This document shows, piece by piece, positions 55,708 to 64,000 of a DNA stretch of 64,000 nt. Made by a program: the position numbers and the translations under genes. Below the pieces are notes generated by a model. The model was not told where the DNA came from. It was given only the letters and a program-made list of their open reading frames with translations, and made no database searches. This stretch comes from Gammaproteobacteria bacterium. Lineage in GTDB: Bacteria > Pseudomonadota > Gammaproteobacteria > Burkholderiales > Burkholderiaceae_C. Location of the stretch: positions 124,001-188,000 of the forward strand of contig JAHIYE010000019.1 in the NCBI GenBank assembly GCA_018815325.1, read 5' to 3'. How positions within the stretch are numbered: position 1 is the stretch's first letter; every line of letters starts with the position of its first letter.

Positions 55708-57309
55708 ATGGAAGCTGGTACAGCTAAACCGGCGCAGCGCATTGGTGTGCCGCGGGAGATTTTCCAGGGTGAAAAGCGCGTGGCCACGGTGCCTGAGGTG
55801 GTGGAAAAGCTCATCAAGCTCGGGTTCCAGGTCGCCGTCGAATCCGGCGCGGGGGATGCTGCCAATTTCAGCGACGATACCTACCGGGCGGCTGGTGCGG
55901 AGATCGTCAAGGGTGCGGCTGCATTGTGGGCAACATCCGATATCGTGTTCAAGGTGCGCGCTCCCAGCACGGACGAAGTAGCGCTCATGCGCGAAGGCAG
56001 CGCGTTGGTCAGCTTCATCTGGCCGGCCCAGAACCCCGAGCTGATGCAGCAGCTGGCCGCCAGGAAAGTGACTGTGCTGGCCATCGACTCGCTGCCGCGC
56101 ACGTTGAGTCGAGCCCAGAAAATGGACGCCTTGACCTCCATGGCCGGTGTCAGTGGCTACCGCGCCGTCATCGAGGCGGCCAACGCCTTTGGCCGCTTCT
56201 TCAACGGACAGATCACGGCGGCGGGCAAGGTTCCACCGGCCAAGGTCTTTATTGCAGGTGCCGGGGTGGCCGGCCTGGCGGCGATCGGCACCGCGGCCAG
56301 TCTGGGTGCCATCGTGCGCGCCAATGACACCCGCGCCGAAGTGGCCGACCAGGTCGTGTCCCTGGGTGGCGAGTTCGTGAAGGTCGAATACGAAGAAGAG
56401 GGGTCCGGTGGCGGCGGCTACGCCAAGGTGATGAGTGAAGGCTTCCAGCAGGCGCAGCGCGAGATGTACGCCAGGCAAGCCAAGGAAGTGGACATCATCA
56501 TCACCACCGCGCTGATCCCGGGCAAGCCGGCACCCAAGCTCATCACCGCCGAGATGGTGCGGTCCATGAAGCCGGGCAGCGTGATCGTCGACATGGCGGG
56601 CGAGCAGGGTGGCAACTGTGAGCTGACCGAGCCGGGTCAGGCGGTGGTGAAGCACGGGGTGACCATCGTCGGCTACACGGATCTGGCCTCGCGCCTGGCC
56701 AAGCAATCGTCGACCTTGTACTCAACCAATCTGTTTCGCGTTGCCGAGGAATTGTGCAAGGCCAAGGACGGCGTCGTCAACGTCAATATGGAAGATGATG
56801 CCATCCGGGGCCTGACGGTCATCAAGGACGGCAATATCACCTGGCCGGCCCCCGCGCTCAAGCCGGTGGCTGCGCCAGCGCCCAAGCCCGCGGCAGCTGT
56901 AACCGAAAAGAAGGGCGGGCATGGTCATGGGGCTGGTGCGCCCATGGCGGGCAGCAAGCTGGCCATCCTGTTCGGCGTGACGGCGGCCCTGTTCTGGTTC
57001 GTCGGCGCCAACGCCCCCGAGGCTTTCCTGGGACACTTCACGGTGTTCGTGCTAGCCTGCTTTGTGGGCTACATGGTGGTGTGGAACGTGACGCCCGCGC
57101 TGCACACGCCGCTGATGAGTGTGACCAATGCCATCAGCAGCATCATCGCCATCGGGGCGCTGGTGCAGATCGCGCCGCCGCTGGCCGACGGGCAGGTGGC
57201 CAACGAGTGGATGCGTTGGCTGGCCGTCGCAGGTATTGTGTTGACGGCCGTCAACATGTTCGGCGGCTTTGCCGTCACCCAGCGCATGCTGGCCATGTTC
57301 CGCAAATAA
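55708..57309 (+). CDS. pntA: Proton-translocating NAD(P) transhydrogenase, alpha subunit
   Basis: 533 residues. Domain I (NAD(H) binding: [38 protein letters not shown] near residues 190-207, [11 protein letters not shown]), a Pro/Ala/Lys-rich linker about 400-425 with HGHGAG, then the C-terminal membrane part with four helices. PntA and PntB form the transhydrogenase that makes NADPH from NADH at the expense of the proton gradient. The protein is slightly longer than E. coli PntA (510). RBS AGGAGA-like sequence precedes ATG 55708. pntB follows 21 bases later. Confidence 0.96.
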   Translation: MEAGTAKPAQRIGVPREIFQGEKRVATVPEVVEKLIKLGFQVAVESGAGDAANFSDDTYRAAGAEIVKGAAALWATSDIVFKVRAPSTDEVALMREGSALVSFIWPAQNPELMQQLAARKVTVLAIDSLPRTLSRAQKMDALTSMAGVSGYRAVIEAANAFGRFFNGQITAAGKVPPAKVFIAGAGVAGLAAIGTAASLGAIVRANDTRAEVADQVVSLGGEFVKVEYEEEGSGGGGYAKVMSEGFQQAQREMYARQAKEVDIIITTALIPGKPAPKLITAEMVRSMKPGSVIVDMAGEQGGNCELTEPGQAVVKHGVTIVGYTDLASRLAKQSSTLYSTNLFRVAEELCKAKDGVVNVNMEDDAIRGLTVIKDGNITWPAPALKPVAAPAPKPAAAVTEKKGGHGHGAGAPMAGSKLAILFGVTAALFWFVGANAPEAFLGHFTVFVLACFVGYMVVWNVTPALHTPLMSVTNAISSIIAIGALVQIAPPLADGQVANEWMRWLAVAGIVLTAVNMFGGFAVTQRMLAMFRK

Positions 57310-57330
57310 GAAGAAAGAAGGAGAGACGAC

Positions 57331-58743
57331 ATGTCCGGCAATCTGGCCACGGTTTCCTATATTGGAGCCATCATTCTTTTCATTCTCAGCCTGGGTGGCC
57401 TGTCCAACCCGGAGTCCTCGCGCCGCGGCAACCTGTACGGCATGATCGGCATGGCGATTGCCGTGCTGGCCACGGTGCTGGGGCCGCGCGTCACGGCGGC
57501 AGGTATCCCCTGGATCGTTGGTGCCATGGTCGTGGGCGGCAGCATCGGTGTCTACGCCGCACGCACGGTGCAGATGACCCAGATGCCCGAGCTCGTGGCG
57601 CTGATGCACAGCCTGGTTGGTCTGGCCGCTGTGCTGGTCGGCTTCGCGAGCTACATCGACACCTCGGTCGCGCACACCGGTGCCGAGAAGGCTATCCACG
57701 AGGCCGAGATCTACATCGGCATCCTGATCGGCGCCGTGACCTTCGCGGGGTCGCTCATCGCCTTTGGCAAGCTCAACGGAAAGATCGGTGGCAAGCCGCT
57801 GTTGCTGCCTGGTCGTCATTGGCTGAATCTGGCCGGTCTGTTGCTGGTGCTCTGGTTCGGTCGCGAGTTCCTCAATGCCCACACGGTGGCTGAAGGCATG
57901 ATCCCGCTGACCGTGATGACAGTCATCGCCCTGCTGTTTGGCATCCACATGGTGATGGCCATTGGTGGCGCGGACATGCCGGTGGTGGTGTCCATGCTCA
58001 ACAGCTATTCCGGCTGGGCGGCTGCGGCCACCGGCTTCATGCTCGGCAATGACCTGCTGATCGTGACCGGCGCACTGGTGGGGTCCTCGGGTGCGATCCT
58101 GTCCTACATCATGTGCCGCGCGATGAACCGCAATTTCATCAGCGTGATTGCCGGGGGATTTGGCAGCGGCGCTGGCAAGCCGGCTGCTGCGGGTGCCGGC
58201 GAAGAGCCTGCTGGGGAGGTTGTTCCGGTCAGCGCCCTGGAAACGGCTGAACTGCTGCGTGAAGCGAAGAGTGTCGTCATCGTCCCGGGCTACGGCATGG
58301 CCGTGGCACAGGCTCAGCACACGGTGAATGACATCACCAAGCTGCTGCGCGAGAGGGGCGTCAAGGTGCGCTTTGCCATCCACCCGGTGGCGGGCCGCAT
58401 GCCCGGCCACATGAATGTGCTGCTGGCCGAAGCCAAGGTGCCCTACGACATCGTGATGGAGATGGATGAAATCAATGAGGACTTCGGGGATACTGATATC
58501 GCCATCGTCATTGGTGCCAACGACATCGTCAACCCTGCCGCGCAGGATGACCCGACCAGCCCGATCGCTGGCATGCCAGTGCTGGAAGTGTGGAAGGCGC
58601 AGACGTCCATTGTCATGAAGCGTTCGATGGCCTCGGGCTACGCTGGCGTGGATAACCCTCTGTTCTACAAGGAGAACAACCGCATGTTGTTCGGTGATGC
58701 CAAGAAGATGCTTGACGAGGTATTGAGTGCACTCAAGGGCTGA
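57331..58743 (+). CDS. pntB: Proton-translocating NAD(P) transhydrogenase, beta subunit
   Basis: 470 residues. About nine N-terminal helices (domain [36 protein letters not shown]) followed by the NADP(H)-binding domain III from about residue 300 ([55 protein letters not shown]). RBS GAAGGAGAG precedes ATG 57331. Forms the complex with PntA in the inner membrane. A rho-independent terminator follows at 58777. Confidence 0.97.
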   Translation: MSGNLATVSYIGAIILFILSLGGLSNPESSRRGNLYGMIGMAIAVLATVLGPRVTAAGIPWIVGAMVVGGSIGVYAARTVQMTQMPELVALMHSLVGLAAVLVGFASYIDTSVAHTGAEKAIHEAEIYIGILIGAVTFAGSLIAFGKLNGKIGGKPLLLPGRHWLNLAGLLLVLWFGREFLNAHTVAEGMIPLTVMTVIALLFGIHMVMAIGGADMPVVVSMLNSYSGWAAAATGFMLGNDLLIVTGALVGSSGAILSYIMCRAMNRNFISVIAGGFGSGAGKPAAAGAGEEPAGEVVPVSALETAELLREAKSVVIVPGYGMAVAQAQHTVNDITKLLRERGVKVRFAIHPVAGRMPGHMNVLLAEAKVPYDIVMEMDEINEDFGDTDIAIVIGANDIVNPAAQDDPTSPIAGMPVLEVWKAQTSIVMKRSMASGYAGVDNPLFYKENNRMLFGDAKKMLDEVLSALKG

Positions 58744-58776
58744 CAGGGCATAATCCCGGAAACGGGGAAAAGCACG

Positions 58777-58808
58777 ACCGTGCCGAAATACCCGGCGCGG
58801 TTTTTTTT
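58777..58808 (+). terminator. Rho-independent terminator after pntB
   Basis: Stem ACCGTGCC / GGCGCGGT with one G-T pair, 9-base loop region, then eight T ending at 58808. It separates pntB from fadD. Confidence 0.8.
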
Positions 58809-58836
58809 CGCCAGAACATAAAACAGGAGACAGACC

Positions 58837-60510
58837 ATGACCGAGCGCATTTGGCTCAAGCAATATCCACCCGGAGTTCCTGCTGACCTGGATTTCTCGC
58901 AATACGCATCACTTGTCGCCTTGATGCAGGAGAGTTTCAGCAAGCATGCAGACCGCACGGCCTACAGTTTTCTGGGCAAAGAAATCAGTTTCGCGGAAGT
59001 CGGCCGGCTGAGTCAGCAGTTTGCCGCGTACCTGCAGAGCCTGGGCCTGAGCAAGGGCGATCGTGTGGCGATCATGATGCCCAATGTGCCGCAGTATCCG
59101 GTTGCCGTGGCTGCCATCCTGCAGGCCGGCTTCGTGGTCGTGAATGTCAATCCGCTGTACACGCCGCGCGAGCTTGAGCACCAACTGGTGGATTCGGGTG
59201 CCAAAGCCATCGTCATCATCGAGAATTTTGCCGCCACCCTGCAGAAATGCATCGCATCCACGCCGGTCAAGCATGTCGTGCTGTGCACCATGGGGGACCG
59301 TCTGGGACTCAAGGGTGCGATCGTCAACTTCGTGGTGCGTCATGTGAAGAAGATGGTGCCGCCCTTCAATTTGCCCGGTGCCGTGCGTTTCAACGATGCG
59401 CTCGCGCAAGGCGCGCGTGCCACCCTCAGGCCCGTCGAGATCAAGCCCGATGATGTAGCCGTGCTGCAATACACGGGAGGCACCACGGGTGTCTCCAAGG
59501 GGGCGGTGCTGTTGCATCGCAACGTGATAGCCAACACGCTGCAATCCGAGGCCTGGAACGCGCCCGTGATGAAGAAGGTGCCCGCCAATGAGCAGGCCAC
59601 AGCTGTGTGTGCCTTGCCTCTGTATCACATCTTTGCCTTCACAGTCGGCATGATGCTGAACATGCGCACCGGCGGCAAGCTGGTGCTGATTCCCAACCCG
59701 CGGGATTTTCCTGCGGTGCTCAAGGAGCTGTCCAAGCACCATATCCACAGCTTCCCGGCGGTCAACACACTGTTCAACGGACTGGCCAACCACCCGGACT
59801 TCAACACGGTGGACTGGAGTCATCTCAAGGTGTCGGTGGGTGGTGGTACGGCGGTGCAAAGCAGCGTGGCCAAACTCTGGTTCGAGAAGACGGGCTGTGC
59901 CATCTGCGAAGGTTACGGTTTGTCGGAAACCAGCCCGTCGGCGAGCTGCAATCCCGTGACGGCCACCGAATACAGCGGCACCATCGGTGTGCCCTTGCCC
60001 AGTACCTGGATGAAACTGGTCGATGAAGAGGGCAACGATGCCGTGCCGGGCGAGGCGGGCGAGATTGCCATCAAGGGGCCGCAGGTGATGGCCGGTTACT
60101 GGCAGCGCCCGGACGAGACCGCGAAGGTCATGACGCCGGACGGCTACTTCAAGTCAGGTGATATCGGCACCATGGATGAGCGAGGTTTTTTCAGAATTGT
60201 GGACCGCAAGAAAGACATGATTCTGGTCAGTGGCTTCAACGTCTATCCCACCGAGATCGAGGATGTGGTGGCACAAATGCCCGGCGTGATGGAGTGTGCC
60301 TGCGTGGGCGTGGCTGACGAGAAGGCCGGTGAGGCGGTGAAGCTGATCATCATCAAGAAAGACCCGGCGCTTACCGAAGCGCAGGTGCGGGCCTACTGCA
60401 AGGAAAACTTCACGGGCTACAAGCAGCCCAAGGTGGTGGAGTTCCGTACCGAGCTGCCCAAGACGCCGGTGGGGAAAATACTGCGCCGGGAGCTTCGCGA
60501 CAAAAACTGA
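58837..60510 (+). CDS. fadD: Long-chain fatty-acid-CoA ligase
   Basis: 557 residues of the ANL superfamily. AMP-binding motif YTGGTTGVSKGAVLLHRN, adenylate-forming GYGLSETSPSAS, and the acyl-CoA synthetase signature DGYFKSGDIGTMDERGFFRI with VDRKKDMILVSGFNVYPTEI are all present. It activates long-chain fatty acids for beta-oxidation or lipid synthesis. ATG 58837 is preceded by ACAGGAGA. It stands alone between the pntB terminator and the nucleosidase gene, so it needs its own promoter in the 28 bases before the RBS or reads through from pntAB. Confidence 0.93.
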   Translation: MTERIWLKQYPPGVPADLDFSQYASLVALMQESFSKHADRTAYSFLGKEISFAEVGRLSQQFAAYLQSLGLSKGDRVAIMMPNVPQYPVAVAAILQAGFVVVNVNPLYTPRELEHQLVDSGAKAIVIIENFAATLQKCIASTPVKHVVLCTMGDRLGLKGAIVNFVVRHVKKMVPPFNLPGAVRFNDALAQGARATLRPVEIKPDDVAVLQYTGGTTGVSKGAVLLHRNVIANTLQSEAWNAPVMKKVPANEQATAVCALPLYHIFAFTVGMMLNMRTGGKLVLIPNPRDFPAVLKELSKHHIHSFPAVNTLFNGLANHPDFNTVDWSHLKVSVGGGTAVQSSVAKLWFEKTGCAICEGYGLSETSPSASCNPVTATEYSGTIGVPLPSTWMKLVDEEGNDAVPGEAGEIAIKGPQVMAGYWQRPDETAKVMTPDGYFKSGDIGTMDERGFFRIVDRKKDMILVSGFNVYPTEIEDVVAQMPGVMECACVGVADEKAGEAVKLIIIKKDPALTEAQVRAYCKENFTGYKQPKVVEFRTELPKTPVGKILRRELRDKN

Positions 60511-60592
60511 AGCGGCACACCCCTTTGCCGGCGCCTGTCCAGTTTGCACAGCGCGGCTCCAGACAGAGGATGAAGCACCTTTATTTGCAATC

Positions 60593-61342
60593 ATGACGAC
60601 CGCCATTCTGAGTGCCGTGGCCGAAGAGCAGGCGGGCTTGCTGGAGTTGCTCCATTCGCCACGACGCCTCAACCGCGCCGGACGCGAGTTCTGGCAGGGT
60701 GAATTGCTGGGCCAGCCCGTGGTGCTGGGCCTGTCGCGCATGGGCAAGGTGGCCGCGGCCACCACGGCCACCACATTGATTGAGGCGTTTGGCGCCAGTC
60801 GACTCGTTTTCACGGGCGTGGCTGGTGGCGTGGCGAGGGGTGTGAAGGTGGGAGACGTGGTCGTGGCGACCGAGTTTGTACAGCACGACATGAATGCCTC
60901 ACCGCTTTTTCCGCGGTACCAGGTGCCGCTCTATGACCGTACCCGATTTGCCTGTGATGAGGCCTTGTCTGCCCTGCTGTCGCAAGCGGTGGTGGAGGGC
61001 CTGAAAACGGCAGCAAGCCAATCTGCCTCGTCGTATGCGGCGCAGGCTGGGGTGCACCGCGGGCTGATTGCGAGTGGTGACCGCTTCGTGTCAGCGGCGG
61101 CCGAAGTCAGCGCCCTGCAGGCAGACCTGCAGGATGCGGGGCATGCGGTGCTGGCGGTTGAGATGGAGGGGGCGGCAGTGGCCCAAGTCTGTTTTGACTA
61201 TGGCCTGCCATTTGCTGCTGTGCGAACCATCTCGGACCGGGCGGATGAGCAGGCGCATGTGGATTTCCCTAAGTTCGTCACCGAAGTCGCCAGCCAATAT
61301 GCACTTGCCATCATCGAAGCGTTCATGCGCAAGCTGCCCTGA
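60593..61342 (+). CDS. 5'-methylthioadenosine/S-adenosylhomocysteine nucleosidase
   Basis: 249 residues of the PNP/UDP family. Landmarks are ILSAVAEEQAGLLELL, GLSRMGKVAAATTATTLIEA, VFTGVAGGVARGVKVGDVVV, ASGDRFVSAAAEV and the catalytic region AVEMEGAAVAQVC, followed by VRTISDRADEQAHVDF with the catalytic Asp. This places it with MTA/SAH nucleosidases (mtnN/pfs type), which cleave the N-glycosidic bond and feed the methionine cycle and AI-2. E. coli Pfs has 232 residues, so the extra 17 lie in the middle loop. Related futalosine or inosine nucleosidases are less likely. Confidence 0.85.
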   Translation: MTTAILSAVAEEQAGLLELLHSPRRLNRAGREFWQGELLGQPVVLGLSRMGKVAAATTATTLIEAFGASRLVFTGVAGGVARGVKVGDVVVATEFVQHDMNASPLFPRYQVPLYDRTRFACDEALSALLSQAVVEGLKTAASQSASSYAAQAGVHRGLIASGDRFVSAAAEVSALQADLQDAGHAVLAVEMEGAAVAQVCFDYGLPFAAVRTISDRADEQAHVDFPKFVTEVASQYALAIIEAFMRKLP

Positions 61343-61475
61343 CGGCAGCAATAAACAGGCCAAGTGAGGGTGTCCAGGCCTGAAACGCCGTGGAGCCGGC
61401 TTCGCCGGGTCGCTGACGCTGTCTCATCAAGGGGAAAGGGCGGCTCACGCCGGGAGCTGTCAACAGGGCGTGTGC

Positions 61476-62462
61476 CTATTTCAACCAGCCACGCTTCCGG
61501 AAGTACCACATGGGCCCTAGCGCACTGCTCACCATGATCGCTAGTGCATAGGGATAGCCCATGGCCCAGTCGAGTTCGGGCATGAACTTGAAATTCATGC
61601 CGTAGATGCTCGCAATCAATGTGGGTGGAAGCAGCGCGACGCTGGCTACCGAGAAGATCTTGATGATCTTGTTCTGGTTGATATTGATGAAACCGACCGT
61701 GGCGTCCATCAGGAAGTTGATCTTGTCGAACAGGAAGGCCGTGTGTGAGTCGAGCGAGTCGATGTCACGCAGAATCTGGCGCGCCTCCTCAAACTGCTCT
61801 CCATTGAGCATCTTGCTGCGCATGATGAAGCTGACCGCGCGACGGGTGTCCATCATGTTGCGGCGAATCCGGCCATTCAAGTCTTCCTGGCGCGCGATGG
61901 CGCCCAGCACGACGCTGGCCAGTGCGTCAGTCACATCGCCCGACAGCACCATGTTGCTGACTTTCTCCAGCTCGTCGTACACCCCTTCGAGGGTGTCAGC
62001 AGAATACTCTGCATCCGCATCAAAGAGCTTGAGCAGCACATCCTTGGCATCCTCGATGAGCCCTGGTGCACGGCGGGCACGCATGCGCAGCAGACGGAAT
62101 ACGGGGCTGTCTTCGTCGTGGATGGTGAAGAGCACGCCCTTGCTCTTCAGGTCGTTATTGAACAGGTTCACGATGAAGGCCACGCGCATGGTGCGTGGCT
62201 CGAGATCGTCGGCGATCAGGAAGTCACTGCGGATGTGCAGCTCGCCGTTATCTTCTTCGTAGAAGCGCGCAGACTCCTCGATGTCTTCGTCCATTGCGTC
62301 TTCAGGAATGGACAGGCCGAAATACTGTTTGACCCAGCGCTTTTCTTCGACGGTGGGCGCCTCCAGGTCAACCCAGATGGGACGGAATCTGGAGAGTTCT
62401 TCCAGCGACTCGATCTCTTCCTGGAAGAGCCGGCCATTGACGAGCGTAAAGATATTGAGCAT
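61476..62462 (-). CDS. corA: Magnesium/cobalt transporter CorA
   Basis: 328 residues. A large acidic N-terminal cytoplasmic domain (ESARFYEEDNGELHIRSDFL) and two C-terminal helices bracketing the diagnostic GMN motif (IYGMNFKFMPELDWAMGY), ending in a basic tail (RKRGWLK). Forms the pentameric Mg2+ channel. The 137 bases upstream contain a possible weak hairpin (GTTGGGGT ... ACCCCAAC, 62494-62525) and no recognisable Mg-sensing riboswitch. Confidence 0.95.
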   Translation of the reverse strand: MLNIFTLVNGRLFQEEIESLEELSRFRPIWVDLEAPTVEEKRWVKQYFGLSIPEDAMDEDIEESARFYEEDNGELHIRSDFLIADDLEPRTMRVAFIVNLFNNDLKSKGVLFTIHDEDSPVFRLLRMRARRAPGLIEDAKDVLLKLFDADAEYSADTLEGVYDELEKVSNMVLSGDVTDALASVVLGAIARQEDLNGRIRRNMMDTRRAVSFIMRSKMLNGEQFEEARQILRDIDSLDSHTAFLFDKINFLMDATVGFININQNKIIKIFSVASVALLPPTLIASIYGMNFKFMPELDWAMGYPYALAIMVSSALGPMWYFRKRGWLK

Positions 62463-62599
62463 TCGCTCACTCCCTCTGGTGGATTTGGATCTGGTTGGGG
62501 TGATGGGCTTGCTTCCAACCCCAACGCAATCGCGGGAGTTGAAAGCTACCGACTAGGGTAGGTTTCCAAGGAGGTTTCTCCAAAGTGGCTGTGCGCGAA

Positions 62600-63817
62600 T
62601 TATCGCACCGGCAGCTCGTTGCCCTGTCGGAAAAATGCCAAAAGCGCGTCTTTTCGTGCGTAGGCGTCACTTTCCCCCAGGGCGATGAGCGACTGCACAA
62701 AGCCGGGTTCAAACAGCAGGTAGCTGGCGAGCGCGCCGCTGCCTCGCAGCAGGCCCAGGCCGCCGAGGGCACTGCGCACGACGCGCGGCAACTCCTTCGT
62801 GAAGTTGTGGGCCAGGTTGTCGAGCGACTGGCTGGGCTGTATCGCCAGCACCTCTACGCTGCGATAAGGCAGGGCCGCAGCGATTTCGCTGGGCAAGCTT
62901 TTCAGGGTCTGGGTGACGCGCTGCGTCTGCTCCACATCGGCTTCCAGCGTGTCGTGAAAGACGCTGGCCATGGTATGGCCGGCTATGCTGCCCAGCGAGG
63001 GTTCGCCAGACGTGTTGCCGGAGATGCCAACAAAGGTGGAGCGGCCGGGCTGACTGACCCCGACCACGAGCACTTTCTGCGCACCGAGCTTCATGGCCGG
63101 TGACAGCGGAGAGGCCTGTCGCATTGAGCCATCACCAAAATACTCACGCTGTTTATCCACCCACAGGGGCGTGGCAGGGAACAGAAAAGGGATGGCGCTG
63201 GATGCCATCAGATGCTCGATCGTGATGGGCTGGAACTCGGCCCGGCGCCCGGGACGCGACCAGCCCCGAAACGGAGCATCCTGGGCTGTGTGGCAGAAAG
63301 TCCAGTGCACGCCGCTGGTATAGCTGGAGGCTGTGACGGCCAATGCACTCAGGGTTTTGTCGTTCAGCGCGTGCTCAATGCCGGGCAGCGAAATGCAGCG
63401 GTGCAGCGTGTCAACGAGTGGCATGCTGTCCAGGATGGCGCCATGGGCGCGGGCCTGCCGGGACAGGCTCCAGGCGGCGATCAGCTTGTTGGCACCCGCC
63501 CAGCGGGAGGTGTTGAGCCGGTAAACATCGGTGGAGCGAATATCGCCCCAAAAGCTGGCGAGTTGCTCGAACGCGTGCAGGCCAGAGGGCGCACAGCCGG
63601 CCAGGTAGGAGGCGTTGAGCGCACCGGCCGAAGTGCCCAGCAGCACCTGGAAGGGGAAGGCCTGAGAAGTGCCGGGTTGCTGCTTGAGCATGGCCGCCAG
63701 CGCGCGTAGCACACCGACCTGATAAGCGGTTCTGGCACCACCGCCCATCAGGACCAGTGCAGTGACCGGGCCGGTGGGGTGGCTCAGGCCAGAGTGGATG
63801 ATGGTGTCAAGGCTCAT
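62600..63817 (-). CDS. Patatin-like phospholipase
   Basis: 405 residues. Oxyanion hole LVLMGGGARTAYQVGVLRAL (residues 21-40), catalytic Ser63 in LLGTSAGALNAS and the catalytic Asp near residue 227 in FGDGSMRQASPLSP. This is the full patatin Ser-Asp dyad. There is no signal peptide. Such proteins hydrolyse phospholipid or other acyl esters and may be housekeeping or effector-like. It is upstream of corA in the same direction with 137 bases between, so the two may be separate units. Confidence 0.9.
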   Translation of the reverse strand: MSLDTIIHSGLSHPTGPVTALVLMGGGARTAYQVGVLRALAAMLKQQPGTSQAFPFQVLLGTSAGALNASYLAGCAPSGLHAFEQLASFWGDIRSTDVYRLNTSRWAGANKLIAAWSLSRQARAHGAILDSMPLVDTLHRCISLPGIEHALNDKTLSALAVTASSYTSGVHWTFCHTAQDAPFRGWSRPGRRAEFQPITIEHLMASSAIPFLFPATPLWVDKQREYFGDGSMRQASPLSPAMKLGAQKVLVVGVSQPGRSTFVGISGNTSGEPSLGSIAGHTMASVFHDTLEADVEQTQRVTQTLKSLPSEIAAALPYRSVEVLAIQPSQSLDNLAHNFTKELPRVVRSALGGLGLLRGSGALASYLLFEPGFVQSLIALGESDAYARKDALLAFFRQGNELPVR

Positions 63818-64000
63818 TTAATGCGTCATTCTGACGTGAAGAGGAGGCAGAAAGCAGGGGCATGACAAGATAAATCTGTATGTAGGGGATAAACCGCTGC
63901 CAACTGTGTGAATCACTACAAGGGAAGACCCGACCAAGCTACGCCAGTTTAAAGGCTAGAGTGTTATCGTTGACAGGCGACTAGACGCATTCTTCATGAA
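63818..64000. other. Right-edge intergenic region
   Basis: 183 bases upstream of the patatin gene on its 5' side. AT-richer than the coding DNA and probably holding the patatin promoter. A TTGACA (63970-63975) reading toward the right edge could be the -35 of a gene beginning beyond 64000, but its -10 region is weak. Nothing else is recognisable. Confidence 0.4.

Noticed and set aside
57052-58902. A 616-residue minus-strand ORF opposite pntB
   Set aside because: His/Asp/Gly-rich composition with no domain motifs. pntB on the plus strand has all family motifs.
61343-61475. Terminator between the nucleosidase and corA
   Set aside because: Small GC stems such as CCGGCTTCGCCGG occur, but without a T-run or stable extended stem on either strand.
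62463-62599. Mg2+-sensing leader or riboswitch before corA
   Set aside because: Only a weak GTTGGGGT/ACCCCAAC pairing is visible; no M-box conserved elements.

Overview
The window is dense, high-GC bacterial chromosome with no plasmid, phage, transposase, tRNA, rRNA or CRISPR signal. The core genes (tsaB-rimI-family 4 uracil-DNA glycosylase, uvrA/MFS/ssb, fused-type pntA plus pntB, type 2 pyrF), the many orphan Bug-type solute receptors, the TRAP and Liv-type transporters and vanillate demethylase point to a betaproteobacterium of the order Burkholderiales, most likely Comamonadaceae. This placement is from gene content only.

Layout. 0-5 kb: 5' end of dacB (minus), a large imperfect inverted repeat, an EamA exporter, then a housekeeping run tsaB-rimI-UDG-membrane protein-thpR. 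5-8 kb: MarR regulator, a palindromic operator candidate and vanAB, which turn vanillate into protocatechuate. 8-10.7 kb: two more EamA exporters around pyrF. 10.7-17.6 kb: a TRAP dicarboxylate-type system (dctPQM, minus), a second orphan DctP and a divergent DctS/DctR-like two-component system. 17.6-22.6 kb: uvrA, an MFS exporter and ssb. 22.6-28.2 kb: a five-gene operon made of an RND membrane-fusion protein, an RND pump, a DUF2892 protein, an OsmC-like protein and a CsoR-family repressor. It is preceded by a strong promoter overlapped by a CsoR/CstR-like palindrome, so it looks like a self-regulated thiol/sulfur-stress or metal efflux unit.

28.2-51.6 kb: mnmA and a nudJ-like Nudix gene lie in the same orientation but are separated by about 21.7 kb of catabolic genes: two LysR regulators, a Liv-type ABC transporter whose permease and two ATPases are fused in one 845-residue protein, a cupin, an aldehyde dehydrogenase, a TPP enzyme, an SDR, a signal-less periplasmic-binding-like protein, three Bug receptors, a flavoprotein, tcuAB (tricarballylate/aconitate oxidation), a class II aldolase-like protein and a D-2-hydroxyacid dehydrogenase. 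The likely job is import and stepwise oxidation/decarboxylation of an unidentified organic acid.

51.7-55.6 kb: a minus-strand operon of processive GT2 glycosyltransferase, HEAT-repeat membrane protein, YaiO-like outer-membrane barrel and response regulator, probably an envelope or exopolysaccharide function. It is flanked upstream by a decayed copy of the 5' end of the Nudix gene. 55.7-63.8 kb: pntAB, fadD, an MTA/SAH nucleosidase, corA and a patatin-like phospholipase. Three copies of a ~60-bp dispersed repeat (near 1.8, 9.7 and 51.1 kb) abut or overlap gene 3' ends and encode C-terminal codons of neighbouring proteins.
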